Shown: in pieces, positions 45,582 through 55,348 of the stretch
Numbering within the stretch: position 1 is the stretch's first letter
Layout: every line of letters starts with the position of its first letter
DNA from: Nitrospirota bacterium
GTDB taxonomy: Bacteria; Nitrospirota; Nitrospiria; Nitrospirales; UBA8639
Direction of reading: 5' to 3'
Length of the DNA: 64,000 nt
NCBI GenBank assembly: GCA_003695915.1
Contig: RFGF01000017.1
Span: 106,005 to 170,004 of the forward strand
Notes under the pieces: model-generated
Databases searched by the model: none
Told to the model about the DNA's origin: nothing
The model's input: the letters and a program-made list of their open reading frames with translations, nothing else
Translations under genes and position numbers: made by a program

Positions 45582-46643
45582 TTAACGTTCCAATGCGGCC
45601 ATCACGTCATCGCGCGTTGCATTGACCCGAAGCGGGGGTGCACAGATTCCGATAGCGGTGTCCGGATCTTTGAGTCCATGCCCTGTCAAGGTGCAGACGA
45701 CCGTTCCGCCTGTCGTCAGACATCCGGCTGAATAGAGCTTCCGGACTCCCGCTAACGATGCTGCCGAGGCGGGTTCACAAAAAATACCCTCCTCGCGAGC
45801 CACCAAACGATAGGCATCGAGAATTTCTTCATCCGTGACCATCTCGATCACGCCGTCGGAAGCCCGGACCGCCTCCAATGCACCGTGCCAACTGGCAGGG
45901 TTGCCGATGCGAATGGCTGAGGCGATAGTCTGGGGATGCTCGATCACCATACCTTTGACCAGCGGCGCCGCTCCTTCGGCTTGGATGCCCATCATTTTCG
46001 GTAACGTCGAAATTTGACCGGCCGAGAAATACTCCTGGTAGCCTTTCCAATAGGCCGTAATGTTGCCGGCATTGCCGACAGGCAACACATGATACGTTGG
46101 GGCAAAGCCGAGCTGATCGCAGACTTCCATCGCAGCCGTCTTTTGTCCCTCCAGCCGAAACGGATTGATGGAATTGACTAGCTCATAGTCGTACTCCTGG
46201 CACAATTCCTTGACAATATTGAGCGCCTGATCGAAGTTCCCTTCGACTTGGACGACGATCGCTCCGTGCATAATGGCTTGCGCCAATTTGCCCAATGCGA
46301 TGTTCCCGGCCGGAACCAGGACATACACCGGCAATCCTGCCTTGGCGCCATAGGCCGCGGCAGAAGCCGAGGTGTTTCCCGTCGAGGCGCACATGATGGC
46401 CTTGGCTCCATTTTCCAAGCTCTTTGAAACGGCGAGCGTCATCCCCCGATCCTTGAACGATCCTGTTGGATTGGACCCTTCCACCTTGATATATAACTCG
46501 CAACCCGGGCAAATATGAGCCGCCAGGCGTTTGGCATGGATGAGCGGCGTATTGCCTTCCTGTAAGGTGACCACGGGAGTCCGCTCCGTCACCGGCAGAA
46601 ATTTTCGGTAATAGCCAATGACTCCGTTCCAGCTTGCCATCAT
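45582..46643 (-). CDS. thrC: threonine synthase
   Basis: PLP enzyme converting O-phosphohomoserine to threonine. Family signature [18 protein letters not shown] holds the PLP lysine near residue 65, and the phosphate-binding loop region [15 protein letters not shown] lies near 190. I start at the ATG at 46643, preceded by GGAGGG; the longer frame to 46694 would overlap hom by 23 bases. About 353 residues, the short bacterial type without an N-terminal extension. Confidence 0.94.
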   Translation of the reverse strand: MMASWNGVIGYYRKFLPVTERTPVVTLQEGNTPLIHAKRLAAHICPGCELYIKVEGSNPTGSFKDRGMTLAVSKSLENGAKAIMCASTGNTSASAAAYGAKAGLPVYVLVPAGNIALGKLAQAIMHGAIVVQVEGNFDQALNIVKELCQEYDYELVNSINPFRLEGQKTAAMEVCDQLGFAPTYHVLPVGNAGNITAYWKGYQEYFSAGQISTLPKMMGIQAEGAAPLVKGMVIEHPQTIASAIRIGNPASWHGALEAVRASDGVIEMVTDEEILDAYRLVAREEGIFCEPASAASLAGVRKLYSAGCLTTGGTVVCTLTGHGLKDPDTAIGICAPPLRVNATRDDVMAALER

Positions 46644-46671
46644 GGCGACGTTGCCCTCCTCGCGAATGGAA

Positions 46672-47991
46672 TTAGCTTCCTTCGACACCTTCAATCCGTA
46701 ACAGCACGGCCGGCTCCGAGACGCACCATAATGCGTTAATATGACGGATCGCCTCTTGAATGGCCCGCTCGGAGGATCGATGGGTCATGATGACTAACGG
46801 CACGGTTTGACCCTCTTCACGGCCTTTTTGGAGAACCGATGAAATGCTGATTCCATTTGCGCCCAAGACACCGGCAATCGCTGAGAGCACACCAGGCTGG
46901 TCTCGAACCATCATGCGCAAATAATACATGCTCGTGATTTCTTCGATCGGCCGAATGCGCAAGGGACGCCGCGATGTCCACTGGAAGGCGGTCGGAGGGA
47001 CTCGTCCGGCAATTCCTTTTAATCGGTTCCTCGCCACATCGATGATATCGCTCACGACTGCGCTGGCCGTGGGCAACGACCCTGCTCCCTTTCCATAAAG
47101 CACGATATCTTCGACCATATCCCCTACCACATGAATGGCGTTGTAGACCCCGCCCACTTTAGCCAGGGGCGATGAACTAGGAACCAAGGTCGGATGGACT
47201 CGTGCTTCGATTTCTCCGCCGTGGTCTTTGGCGATACCCAACAATTTCACGGTAAAACCAAACTCTTTGGCGAATTGGATGTCGAGCGGAGCCAACTGAC
47301 GAATGCCTTCCGTGTATACGTCTTTGACATTCACAGGCGTTCCATATGCCAAGCTGACCAAAATGGCCAGCTTATGCGCGGCATCAATCCCTTCGATATC
47401 GAAAGTCGGATCCGCCTCGGCATAGCCGGCCTGCTGGGCGTCTTTGAGCGTGTCCGAAAAACTTTTTTCTTCCTCCGTCATCTTGGTCAGAATGTAGTTG
47501 GACGTGCCGTTCATGATGCCGAAAATCGAAGTAAAATGGTTGGCAGCCAGACCTTCCATCATCGTGCGAATAATGGGAATCCCTCCTCCCACACTGGCTT
47601 CGAAGCCCAGATCGACATTCGCCCGTACGGCAGCTGCAAAGATGTCTTCTCCATGAACGGCCAGCAACGCTTTGTTTGCCGTCACCACTGGTTTTCCCTG
47701 CTGGATCGCAGAGAGAATCAATTGCTTGGCGGGCTCATATCCTCCGATCAGCTCCACTACGATATCGACGGACGGATCACGAATCACAGACGCGGCATCG
47801 GTGGTCAGGACACCATAGGGTAACGGCACTCCCCGGTCTTTCTCGATATCGAGATCAGCCACCCGCATGATCGCTACCGGAACGCCCACGCGTCGTTCGA
47901 TCACGTCGGCATTGCGCTGCAGAACTGCCGCTACCCCGGTTCCTACCGTTCCGAATCCAATGAGACCTATGCCAATGCGCGACACTCCCAT
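46672..47991 (-). CDS. hom: homoserine dehydrogenase
   Basis: NAD(P)-dependent reduction of aspartate semialdehyde to homoserine. The Rossmann motif [12 protein letters not shown] is at the N-terminus, [14 protein letters not shown] near residue 170 and [18 protein letters not shown] near 205 are catalytic-domain signatures, and a C-terminal ACT domain (about 355-435) suggests threonine feedback. 439 residues, a monofunctional enzyme of normal length. Confidence 0.96.
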   Translation of the reverse strand: MGVSRIGIGLIGFGTVGTGVAAVLQRNADVIERRVGVPVAIMRVADLDIEKDRGVPLPYGVLTTDAASVIRDPSVDIVVELIGGYEPAKQLILSAIQQGKPVVTANKALLAVHGEDIFAAAVRANVDLGFEASVGGGIPIIRTMMEGLAANHFTSIFGIMNGTSNYILTKMTEEEKSFSDTLKDAQQAGYAEADPTFDIEGIDAAHKLAILVSLAYGTPVNVKDVYTEGIRQLAPLDIQFAKEFGFTVKLLGIAKDHGGEIEARVHPTLVPSSSPLAKVGGVYNAIHVVGDMVEDIVLYGKGAGSLPTASAVVSDIIDVARNRLKGIAGRVPPTAFQWTSRRPLRIRPIEEITSMYYLRMMVRDQPGVLSAIAGVLGANGISISSVLQKGREEGQTVPLVIMTHRSSERAIQEAIRHINALWCVSEPAVLLRIEGVEGS

Positions 47992-48006
47992 CCGGCTCCT
48001 CTCACA

Positions 48007-49185
48007 CTACCGTTTCAATTTGAGTGCCTGCTTGATCCCGCGCACGGCTTGATAGATACGATGTTCATTTTCGACCAAAGCAAACCGGACATAATCGTCC
48101 CCGCCGTCGCCAAATCCGATTCCGGGCGAGACGGCAACTTTGGCTTCTTTCAGGAGAAATTTCGAAAATTCCAACGATCCCATTCCTCGGAAAGGAGGAG
48201 GAATTTTTGCCCACACGAACATGGTGGCGCGAGGATAGTCCACCGGCCAGCCAATCCGATTCAAGCCAGCGACCAAGGCGTTACGACGACTTTCGTAGCG
48301 TGCGACAATGGATTTAACACAATCTTGTGGCCCGTTCAACGCAATAATACTGGCGATTTGGATGGGCTGAAACATTCCGTAATCCAAATAACTTTTGATC
48401 TTCGTCAGTGCGGCGATCATTTCCCGATTGCCGACACAGAATCCCACTCGCCAGCCGGGCATATTATAACTTTTGGAAAGCGAATAAAACTCCACGCCGA
48501 TGTGTTTGGCTTCCGGAACTTGCAAGAGACTGGGGGCACGATATCCGTCGAAGACCAGGTCGGCATAGGCCAAATCATGAATGACCCACACCTGATGCTC
48601 CAAGGCAAAGGCGACGACTTTTTTGAAAAACTCGAGATCGACGACGCTCGTCGTCGGATTGTGCGGAAAACTCATAATCAGCGCCCGGGGACGCGGCTGT
48701 GTTTGGCGATAGACACGGGTCAAATTTTCAAAAAAATCGCCAGTCGGTTGAAGTTCCACGCCTCTGACTTCTCCCCCGGCGATAATCACACTGTACATAT
48801 GAATCGGATATGTCGGCGTCGGCGTCAACACTACATCGCCAGGGCCGACCATCGCCAAGGCCAAGTGAGCGAGACCTTCTTTGACACCAAGGGTCACGAT
48901 GGCCTCGGTTTCCGGATCGAGCTCGACATCATAGCGGCGACGATACCATTGACAAATAGCGTGCCGCAGTTTCGTGATACCCCGAGAGGCTGAATAGCGA
49001 TGATTCCTCCCATTGCGCGCAGCTTCAATGAGCTTATCCACGATGTGCGGAGGTGTCGGTTGATCCGGATTACCCATACCGAGATCGACGATGTCCTCGC
49101 CCCGTTGGCGCGCTTCGAGTTTCAGGGTCTGAACTTGTGCAAACACGTAGGGCGGCAATCGTTGAATACGATAGAAGGAATCCAT
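48007..49185 (-). CDS. alaC: class I/II aminotransferase, AlaC type
   Basis: PLP-dependent aminotransferase of 392 residues. It begins [16 protein letters not shown], the N-terminus typical of the AlaC/YfdZ alanine transaminase group, and has the PLP lysine in [15 protein letters not shown] near residue 235 and the Asn/Asp/Tyr cofactor residues in SFPHNPTT and [11 protein letters not shown]. It probably makes alanine from pyruvate and glutamate; a role in methionine or diaminopimelate metabolism cannot be excluded. First gene of the amino-acid operon, 15 bases before hom. Confidence 0.85.
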   Translation of the reverse strand: MDSFYRIQRLPPYVFAQVQTLKLEARQRGEDIVDLGMGNPDQPTPPHIVDKLIEAARNGRNHRYSASRGITKLRHAICQWYRRRYDVELDPETEAIVTLGVKEGLAHLALAMVGPGDVVLTPTPTYPIHMYSVIIAGGEVRGVELQPTGDFFENLTRVYRQTQPRPRALIMSFPHNPTTSVVDLEFFKKVVAFALEHQVWVIHDLAYADLVFDGYRAPSLLQVPEAKHIGVEFYSLSKSYNMPGWRVGFCVGNREMIAALTKIKSYLDYGMFQPIQIASIIALNGPQDCVKSIVARYESRRNALVAGLNRIGWPVDYPRATMFVWAKIPPPFRGMGSLEFSKFLLKEAKVAVSPGIGFGDGGDDYVRFALVENEHRIYQAVRGIKQALKLKR

Positions 49186-49254
49186 GGGAAGAAGTATGTT
49201 GCGATGGTATCGAGAGTGGTGCCGGAAACCCCTTAATTTCTAGGCCTTTCGGCT

Positions 49255-49283
49255 ATTCTAGTGGAGGAAGAGCAGCCAGTCAA
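49255..49283 (-). promoter_or_regulatory. sigma70-type promoter for the alaC-hom-thrC-lysC-cimA operon
   Basis: On the minus strand TTGACT (49283-49278) and TAGAAT (49260-49255) are 17 bases apart. The -10 is identical to that of the ileS promoter. Transcription would begin near 49248, about 63 bases before the alaC ATG. No leader peptide or attenuator is evident in that short leader. Confidence 0.65.
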
Positions 49284-49398
49284 TTTCATCGATACGAAAG
49301 GGAGATCCTGTGTTCGCAGCGGATATTCGGTCGTCTCCACTGATGAACGGCTGTCGCTTCACCCTTCCTCTCTCATCATCTCATCGATCGCAAACAAG

Positions 49399-49428
49399 TT
49401 GCGAGGGCATTTTGAGATTTGACATAAT
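49399..49428 (+). promoter_or_regulatory. candidate promoter for pdxJ
   Basis: TTGCGA (49399-49404) and CATAAT (49423-49428) are 18 bases apart, about 60 bases before the pdxJ ATG. Moderate match only; other TTGA-type hexamers lie nearby. Confidence 0.35.
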
Positions 49429-49490
49429 CGTATCGGTTTGCGTTCCTGTCACTTCATGGCCCTTGACGTACTCTAGGAACAACGTCGGTT

Positions 49491-50228
49491 ATGCCGCGAC
49501 TCGGCGTCAATGTGGATCACGTGGCTACGCTTCGGCAAGCCCGCGGAGGATCGGATCCCGATCCCTTATACGCCGCTATGCTCGCGGAATTGGCCGGGGC
49601 CGATGGCATCGTCGTGCACCTCCGAGAAGATCGTCGCCACATCCAAGACCGCGACCTCACCCTACTCAAACAGATCGTTCGTACCAAGCTGAATTTGGAG
49701 ATGGCAGCCGATGATGCGATTGCCAAAATCGCGTTACAGGTGAAGCCGGACATGGTCACGCTCGTACCCGAACGGCGACAGGAATTGACGACCGAAGGCG
49801 GATTAGCGGTTCATGAACAGCGCGAGCGACTCAAAACGATGATCCAACTCTTGCATGATGCGGGTATTGCCGTGAGCGTGTTTATCGACCCGGATTTGAA
49901 TCAAGTAAGAGCAGCCCATAAAATTCATGCCGATTACATCGAGCTCCACACTGGGCGATATGCAAATACCCGGCGCCTCAAAGAAGAACAACAGGAATAC
50001 GAGGCGCTTGCACAGGCAGCCAAGCTCGCCTATAAACTCGGCTTGGGGGTGAGCGCCGGTCATGGATTGAACTATCACAATGTTTCACATTTGACGCACA
50101 TTCCTGAAATCGTGGAATTCAATATCGGGCACAGCATCATCGCCCGAGCCGTCCTCGTCGGTCTCGAGCGAGCCGTCCGCGAGATGAAAGCCTTGTTGAC
50201 GGCACGATTGCCCGCTCCCAGGCCGTGA
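49491..50228 (+). CDS. pdxJ: pyridoxine 5'-phosphate synthase
   Basis: Last committed step of DXP-dependent vitamin B6 synthesis, joining deoxyxylulose phosphate to amino-acetone phosphate. The 245-residue TIM barrel opens with [17 protein letters not shown] and includes [15 protein letters not shown], the [15 protein letters not shown] loop, and [11 protein letters not shown], all diagnostic. Its product supplies PLP for the ThrC and AlaC enzymes encoded next door, though no co-regulation is visible. Confidence 0.96.
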   Translation: MPRLGVNVDHVATLRQARGGSDPDPLYAAMLAELAGADGIVVHLREDRRHIQDRDLTLLKQIVRTKLNLEMAADDAIAKIALQVKPDMVTLVPERRQELTTEGGLAVHEQRERLKTMIQLLHDAGIAVSVFIDPDLNQVRAAHKIHADYIELHTGRYANTRRLKEEQQEYEALAQAAKLAYKLGLGVSAGHGLNYHNVSHLTHIPEIVEFNIGHSIIARAVLVGLERAVREMKALLTARLPAPRP

Positions 50229-50391
50229 CCCTCTCTCCACTCTGCTCGTGCTCGCTATGGCGCTAAGAAGACCGACGTCGACATCTCCTCGGCTTCCCGT
50301 GCAATCCGAGAGAGATGGTCCTCCCTAACAGAGCAGTCTCACCCCCGATCTGCATCGACGACCAAACAGACAACGATCGCCCTATTGAACC

Positions 50392-51963
50392 ATGAGCATC
50401 CCAGCCGCATATTATCTGGTCACGGCCGCAGAAATGCGGACGCTGGATCACCGAACGATCCACGAGGCCCATGTCCCCGGGACAACGTTGATGGAGCGAG
50501 CCGGCACTGGCGTAGTTAACGCCTTGGAATCCTTAAAGGGACGCCCGACTGGCAAAAAAGTCGTCGTTTTTTGCGGAAAGGGAAACAATGGAGGCGATGG
50601 CTTTGTCGTCGCCCGTTTGCTCAAACGAAAGCGCGCAAACGTTCAGGTGTTGTTATTGGCACCGCCTAGCGACCTCTCGTCGGATGCCAACGTCATGTAT
50701 CAACGATTTCAAACCATAGCAGGCACGGCAAGCATCAGAATTCAGCCCTCAGCTGAGGTGATGCACGATTCCGCCCAAGAGGCCGACATCCTTGTCGATG
50801 CCCTCTTAGGAACGGGACTTTCTGCCCCGATACGCGAACCGTATCGCTCGGCCATCGGTGCCATAAATGCGTCTCCGGCTTGGACCGTGGCCGTCGACCT
50901 GCCGTCCGGGATTCATAGTGATACCGGTGCTGTGCTAGGCGACGCCGTGCGGGCCGACCTGACTGTCACATTCGGTTGCCCTAAAGTCGGCCTCTATCTT
51001 GGCGAAGCCATCGATTATGCTGGGATCATACAAACGGTCGATATCGGGATTCCTCTGCAATTCGTCGAAGCGTTATCGATTCGCACGTTTCTCCTCGGCC
51101 CCGAAATGATCGCCCCTTTGATTCCACCGCGTCCGCGCAGCGCACATAAAGGTCGGTATGGACATGCCGCGATCATTGCTGGATCACCGGGAAAGACTGG
51201 TGCGGCGACAATGACGGCTCGCGCGGCGTTACGAGTCGGAACCGGCCTCGTGACGGTCGCTACACCGAGAACCGCCAACATGATCCTCGAAAGCAAAATG
51301 ATAGAGGCCATGACATGTCCTCTTCCAGAAACACCTTCCCATACGCTCGGGCTTGAAGCTGTTCAAGAGCTCTCGACTTTTACAGACGGGAAAAGCGCTG
51401 TCGCCATTGGACCGGGGTTGAGTACGCATCCCGAAACCTGTGAGATGGTCAGAACCATTCTTCCTCGGTTGACGCCTCCATGCGTGATCGATGCCGATGG
51501 GCTGAATGCTCTAGCCGGGCAGACGGCGATCCTTTCGAATTGCCGCCACCCCCCTATTCTGACCCCCCATCCAGGTGAAATGGCCAGGTTACTCGGTAGC
51601 ACTACTGCCAAAGCGATCAATGAAGACCGTTTAGGTATCGCTCGGCGCTTTGCCACAGCGCACAATGTGATTCTCGTGTTAAAAGGAGCGAGAACCGTTA
51701 TAGCCGATCCTCGTGGTTACGCCGCAATTTGTCCGACCGGAAATCCAGGAATGGCGACAGCCGGCATGGGCGATGCCCTGACCGGTATGATTACCGGCTT
51801 CCTCGCTCAAGGACTGTCCTCTTGGCAGGCTGCCCAGGCGGGGGTGTATTTGCACGGTCTAGCCGGAGACCTCGCCGCCAATGAAAAGGGTTATGCCGGA
51901 TTGATAGCCGGCGATTTGATCGAACGAATCCCCGATGCCATTACCTCCACGCTCCGCGCGTAG
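50392..51963 (+). CDS. nnrD: bifunctional NAD(P)HX epimerase/dehydratase
   Basis: Repairs hydrated NADH and NADPH. The N-terminal epimerase part (NnrE, about residues 1-220) has FCGKGNNGGDGFVVARLL, and the C-terminal ribokinase-like dehydratase part (NnrD, about 230-523) has TPHPGEMARLLG and the ATP/ADP site GNPGMATAGMGDALTGMI. The fused 523-residue form is the usual bacterial arrangement. It sits 163 bases after pdxJ and just before tsaE, its common neighbour. Confidence 0.95.
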   Translation: MSIPAAYYLVTAAEMRTLDHRTIHEAHVPGTTLMERAGTGVVNALESLKGRPTGKKVVVFCGKGNNGGDGFVVARLLKRKRANVQVLLLAPPSDLSSDANVMYQRFQTIAGTASIRIQPSAEVMHDSAQEADILVDALLGTGLSAPIREPYRSAIGAINASPAWTVAVDLPSGIHSDTGAVLGDAVRADLTVTFGCPKVGLYLGEAIDYAGIIQTVDIGIPLQFVEALSIRTFLLGPEMIAPLIPPRPRSAHKGRYGHAAIIAGSPGKTGAATMTARAALRVGTGLVTVATPRTANMILESKMIEAMTCPLPETPSHTLGLEAVQELSTFTDGKSAVAIGPGLSTHPETCEMVRTILPRLTPPCVIDADGLNALAGQTAILSNCRHPPILTPHPGEMARLLGSTTAKAINEDRLGIARRFATAHNVILVLKGARTVIADPRGYAAICPTGNPGMATAGMGDALTGMITGFLAQGLSSWQAAQAGVYLHGLAGDLAANEKGYAGLIAGDLIERIPDAITSTLRA

Positions 51964-51994
51964 GATTTTTCCACCTCATCGAGCGGAAGACGCT

Positions 51995-52519
51995 ATGTCC
52001 ATTTCATGGCAACTACGATTGCACTCGACACGCGCGACCGAAAGGCTTGGCTCGCAGTTGGCCCGTTTCATGATGGGCGGAGAAGTTGTGGCATTGATCG
52101 GCGATCTCGGCGTCGGAAAAACCGTCCTTGTCCGAGGAATCGCGCGAGGGTTGGCCCTTTCACCGGAGCAAGTCACCAGCCCCACCTTTACTTTGATCCA
52201 CGAATACCCAGGATCTGTGCGCCTCGTCCACGTGGATCTCTATCGTATCGACGACGATACAGCCCTTCGCCAATTGGGGCTCGATGAATATTACGATGAG
52301 CACACGGTGGTGGTCGTCGAATGGGCGGACCGCCTCGCTTCCGATCTCCCTCCCGATCACCTCGCCATTCGCCTTGAACACGTGTCTCTTTCAACCCGTC
52401 GTGCCACCATCACGGCCCATGGCCCTCGAAGTCAAAAGGTGTTGAACCAGGCACGAGCATCTGATCGGGCATCGCGCGAACGCGGACGGGCACGACCCAA
52501 TAAGGACGATGTCTCCTAA
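51995..52519 (+). CDS. tsaE: tRNA threonylcarbamoyladenosine synthesis ATPase TsaE
   Basis: P-loop ATPase that works with TsaB/TsaD to install t6A37 in tRNAs. Walker A GDLGVGKTVLVRG near residue 38, SPTFTLIHEY near 66 and the HVDLYRIDDD and VVVEWADRL signatures are present. I use the ATG at 51995. The C-terminus extends about 25 charged residues beyond the usual end (KVLNQARASDRASRERG). It starts 31 bases after nnrD. Confidence 0.93.
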   Translation: MSISWQLRLHSTRATERLGSQLARFMMGGEVVALIGDLGVGKTVLVRGIARGLALSPEQVTSPTFTLIHEYPGSVRLVHVDLYRIDDDTALRQLGLDEYYDEHTVVVVEWADRLASDLPPDHLAIRLEHVSLSTRRATITAHGPRSQKVLNQARASDRASRERGRARPNKDDVS

Positions 52520-52523
52520 ATCT

Positions 52524-52552
52524 TTGAGACCGGCGGGCAAAGCGTGTAGGAT
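52524..52552 (+). promoter_or_regulatory. sigma70-type promoter for mutS
   Basis: TTGAGA (52524-52529) and TAGGAT (52547-52552) are 17 bases apart, just after the tsaE stop. Transcription would start near 52559, inside the palindrome listed next, leaving about 50 bases of leader. Confidence 0.5.
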
Positions 52553-52568
52553 GGGACGTATCCCATCC
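52549..52568. repeat. 20-base palindrome overlapping the mutS -10 element
   Basis: GGATGGGA and TCCCATCC form perfect 8-base arms around CGTA. The left arm begins inside the proposed -10 hexamer and the right arm covers the likely start of the transcript, as an operator would. Confidence 0.45.
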
Positions 52569-52583
52569 ACCATGAACCAGTTA

Positions 52584-52603
52584 ACGTTTTTCATCGAAAA
52601 CGT
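52584..52603. repeat. inverted repeat just upstream of the mutS start
   Basis: ACGTTTT and AAAACGT form perfect 7-base arms around a 6-base loop, ending 6 bases before the mutS ATG. In the mRNA this hairpin would cover the place of the ribosome site, and no clear Shine-Dalgarno is visible there. Confidence 0.45.
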
Positions 52604-52609
52604 CATGTC

Positions 52610-55276
52610 ATGACAAGAACCTTCATCTCCCCTGACGATTCATTGACCCCCTTGATGCGCCAATACCAGACCATCAAACGTGCCTACCCTGATGCACTTC
52701 TCTTTTTCCGGGTGGGCGATTTTTACGAACTGTTTTTCGATGACGCTGAAGAAGCTTCAAAAATTCTCCATATCGTGTTGACGTCGCGCGGAAAATCCAA
52801 AAGCGGTGCCCCTATTCCCCTGTGCGGAGTTCCCTATCACGCAGCAACGGGCTATATTGCAAAACTGCTCAAGGCCGGTAAGACGATAGCCTTGTGCGAA
52901 CAAGTCGAAGATCCTCAACAGGCCAAGGGGCTGGTGCGCCGAGAGGTCGTTCGGGTCTATACTCCCGGAACCTTATTCGACAACGAATTGCTTGCTCCCA
53001 AGGAATCGAATTTTCTGGTTGCCGTGGCCATCAGCGCCCTAGAAACACCTCGCGCGACTCCCCTATTTGGCATCGCGGCTCTTGATCTGTCGACAGGAGA
53101 GTTTGTCATTGTCGAAGCTCGCCCGCATCATGACCTCAACGACTGCTTTGACGAATTGATTCGACTCGAACCGAAAGAATGCATCTATCCCAGCGACTTG
53201 CCTCAAGACGTACGCGCCATGCTCACATCACTTGCCATTCCACGATGTGTTCCGCAAGAACCGAGCCGCTTTTCGATGGAGACAGCTCGATGTCTGTTTC
53301 GTGAGCATTTTTCCTATTTTCCCGACAGTCACTCGCGCGATCTGCCAACCCGGGGCATCGGCTTACAAGCCGCGGGGGCCGTTCTGAATTATCTTCGCAG
53401 CACCCAGCCCGCCTTGCGCCACCATCATATTCAATGGCCTCGACTTCGATCGTTGGAAGAAGAAATGTATTTAGATAGTGTGACGATTCGCAATTTGGAG
53501 CTGATCAAACCGTTGAATGAACGGCAAGAGGGACCTACTTTGGCTTCTACCCTCGATGATACGGTCACTTGTATGGGTGCACGTCTTCTTCGCCAATGGA
53601 TCATACGTCCCCTCGTCAACGTGACGCGCATCCGCCAACGCCTGACCGCTGTCGCCGAACTCGTCCGGGCCATAAAAATACGCGAGGAACTCCGGCACCT
53701 CTTGCAAGCGATCTACGATTTGGAACGTCTCAGTACTCGAATCACTCTGGGCGTGGCGAGTCCACGCGATCTGCTGGCACTCCGGGATTCTTGTCAGAGC
53801 CTCTCGACAATGCGTCGCCATCTCGCTGACCTTCAAGCTTCTCTGTTCCAAACCATTCTTCAACAATGGGATTCACTGGACGATGTGATGTCCATCATCG
53901 ATGAAGCAATTTCCCCGGATGCCCCGTTTTCCACTCGCGAGGGCAATATCATCAAAGACGGCTATCATCAAGAAATCGATTCATTGCGGACGATCGTCAG
54001 AGAAGGAGTTACATGGGTCGCAGAACTCGAGCAGCGGGAACGCATGCGCACAGGAATCGATTCGTTAAAAATCAAATTCAACCAGGTCTTTGGTTATTAC
54101 ATCGAGGTGACGAAGCCCAATTTGCCTAAAGTCCCGCCCGAGTATAAGAGAAAACAAACATTGGTCAATGTTGAACGGTTCACCATGCCCGAATTGTCGC
54201 ATCTCGAAGATCGGATGGCTGGAGCCGATCAACGATTGAAGACATTGGAAGCCACAGTATTTGCCGACGTACAGCGCCTCGTTGCTCGATCCGCAGCTCG
54301 CATTCAACGCATGGCAGGTCATGTTGCCGTCCTCGATGTGCTGCTTTCGTTTGCCGAATGCGCTTCGCGCAATCGATATGTCCAGCCCGAGGTTGATGAG
54401 GGCGGCATCATTGCAGTCAAGGCCGGACGCCATCCAGTCATTGAACAAACGACCCTGACTTCCACCTTTATTCCCAATGATCTCTATCTCGACCTCGATG
54501 CCCACCGGTTTTTGCTGATCACCGGACCCAACATGGCCGGTAAGAGTACGTATCTTCGACAAGCGGCGCTGATCGTGCTGCTTGCTCAGATCGGGAGTTT
54601 TGTGCCGGCCGACGAGGCGTGCATCGGTTTAGTCGATAGAATATTCACTAGAGTAGGGGCATCCGACGATCTTTCATCGGGACGCAGCACTTTTATGGTC
54701 GAGATGTCCGAGACGGCTCGAATCCTTCATGCCGCGACATCCAAAAGTTTAATTTTGCTGGATGAAGTGGGGCGAGGAACCAGCACGTTCGACGGCTTGA
54801 GTATTGCCTGGGCCGTCGCAGAATATTTGCTAGACCGTCGTCATGTCGGAGCCCGCACGCTTTTTGCTACCCATTATCACGAGATGACCAGACTAGCTGA
54901 TGTGCATCAGGGGATTAAAAATTATACCGTTCTTGTCAAAGAACAAGATGACAAGGTCTTATTTCTTCGGAAAATCGTGGAAGGAAAAGCTGACCGCAGC
55001 TATGGAATTCAAGTGGCCAAGTTGGCAGGATTGCCTCCCAAAGTCATTGAACGAGCACAAGAAATTTTGCATCACCTAGAAAGCGAAGATTCTTCGTCTA
55101 ACCGTTCTCCCATCGACAACCATCCGGAAAAGGATTCTTCAGCTCGCGAGAAGTTGAAGAATCCATCTCCCCATACGATCTTGGAAGAAGTAAAACAGAT
55201 GGACTTGTTTTCTATCACGCCGCTCGAAACACTCAATCATCTTGCCGATATTCAGCGGCGTTTGACTTCGTCATAA
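52610..55276 (+). CDS. mutS: DNA mismatch repair protein MutS
   Basis: Mismatch-recognition ATPase. The mismatch-reading FYELF motif is in RVGDFYELFFDDAEEA near residue 40; the connector, lever and clamp regions follow; Walker A is GPNMAGKSTYLRQ near 640, with LILLDEVGRGTSTFDG (Walker B) and THYHEM later. The tail has KQMDLFSI, a good match to the sliding-clamp-binding QxxLF motif. 888 residues, normal for MutS1. A terminator lies just after the stop. Confidence 0.97.
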   Translation: MTRTFISPDDSLTPLMRQYQTIKRAYPDALLFFRVGDFYELFFDDAEEASKILHIVLTSRGKSKSGAPIPLCGVPYHAATGYIAKLLKAGKTIALCEQVEDPQQAKGLVRREVVRVYTPGTLFDNELLAPKESNFLVAVAISALETPRATPLFGIAALDLSTGEFVIVEARPHHDLNDCFDELIRLEPKECIYPSDLPQDVRAMLTSLAIPRCVPQEPSRFSMETARCLFREHFSYFPDSHSRDLPTRGIGLQAAGAVLNYLRSTQPALRHHHIQWPRLRSLEEEMYLDSVTIRNLELIKPLNERQEGPTLASTLDDTVTCMGARLLRQWIIRPLVNVTRIRQRLTAVAELVRAIKIREELRHLLQAIYDLERLSTRITLGVASPRDLLALRDSCQSLSTMRRHLADLQASLFQTILQQWDSLDDVMSIIDEAISPDAPFSTREGNIIKDGYHQEIDSLRTIVREGVTWVAELEQRERMRTGIDSLKIKFNQVFGYYIEVTKPNLPKVPPEYKRKQTLVNVERFTMPELSHLEDRMAGADQRLKTLEATVFADVQRLVARSAARIQRMAGHVAVLDVLLSFAECASRNRYVQPEVDEGGIIAVKAGRHPVIEQTTLTSTFIPNDLYLDLDAHRFLLITGPNMAGKSTYLRQAALIVLLAQIGSFVPADEACIGLVDRIFTRVGASDDLSSGRSTFMVEMSETARILHAATSKSLILLDEVGRGTSTFDGLSIAWAVAEYLLDRRHVGARTLFATHYHEMTRLADVHQGIKNYTVLVKEQDDKVLFLRKIVEGKADRSYGIQVAKLAGLPPKVIERAQEILHHLESEDSSSNRSPIDNHPEKDSSAREKLKNPSPHTILEEVKQMDLFSITPLETLNHLADIQRRLTSS

Positions 55277-55289
55277 AAAGACATAATAT

Positions 55290-55328
55290 AAAAGGCGGCG
55301 CCTTCATTTCGAAGGCCCCGCCTTTTTC
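55290..55328. terminator. rho-independent terminator after mutS, probably bidirectional
   Basis: AAAGGCGG-C-GCCTTC pairs with GAAGGC-C-CCGCCTTT around ATTTC: a 14-pair stem with one C-C mismatch, followed by TTTTTC on the plus strand and by TTTTATATT on the minus strand. It should end mutS and also the convergent minus-strand gene. Confidence 0.85.
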
Positions 55329-55348
55329 AAGAAAAAATATTGTCTTCT

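Larger units (their letters stand above)
49186..49490. other. intergenic region between divergent alaC operon and pdxJ
   Basis: A 305-base gap with a near-consensus promoter for the minus-strand operon at 49255-49283 and a weaker candidate for pdxJ at 49399-49428. No RNA gene or riboswitch pattern was recognised. Confidence 0.5.

Noticed and set aside
49310..49714. ORF starting at GTG behind an AAAGGGAGAT ribosome-like site, ahead of pdxJ
   Set aside because: More than half of it overlaps pdxJ in another frame and its composition (runs of Ser, Arg, Pro) looks like non-coding sequence; the ribosome-like match is probably chance.
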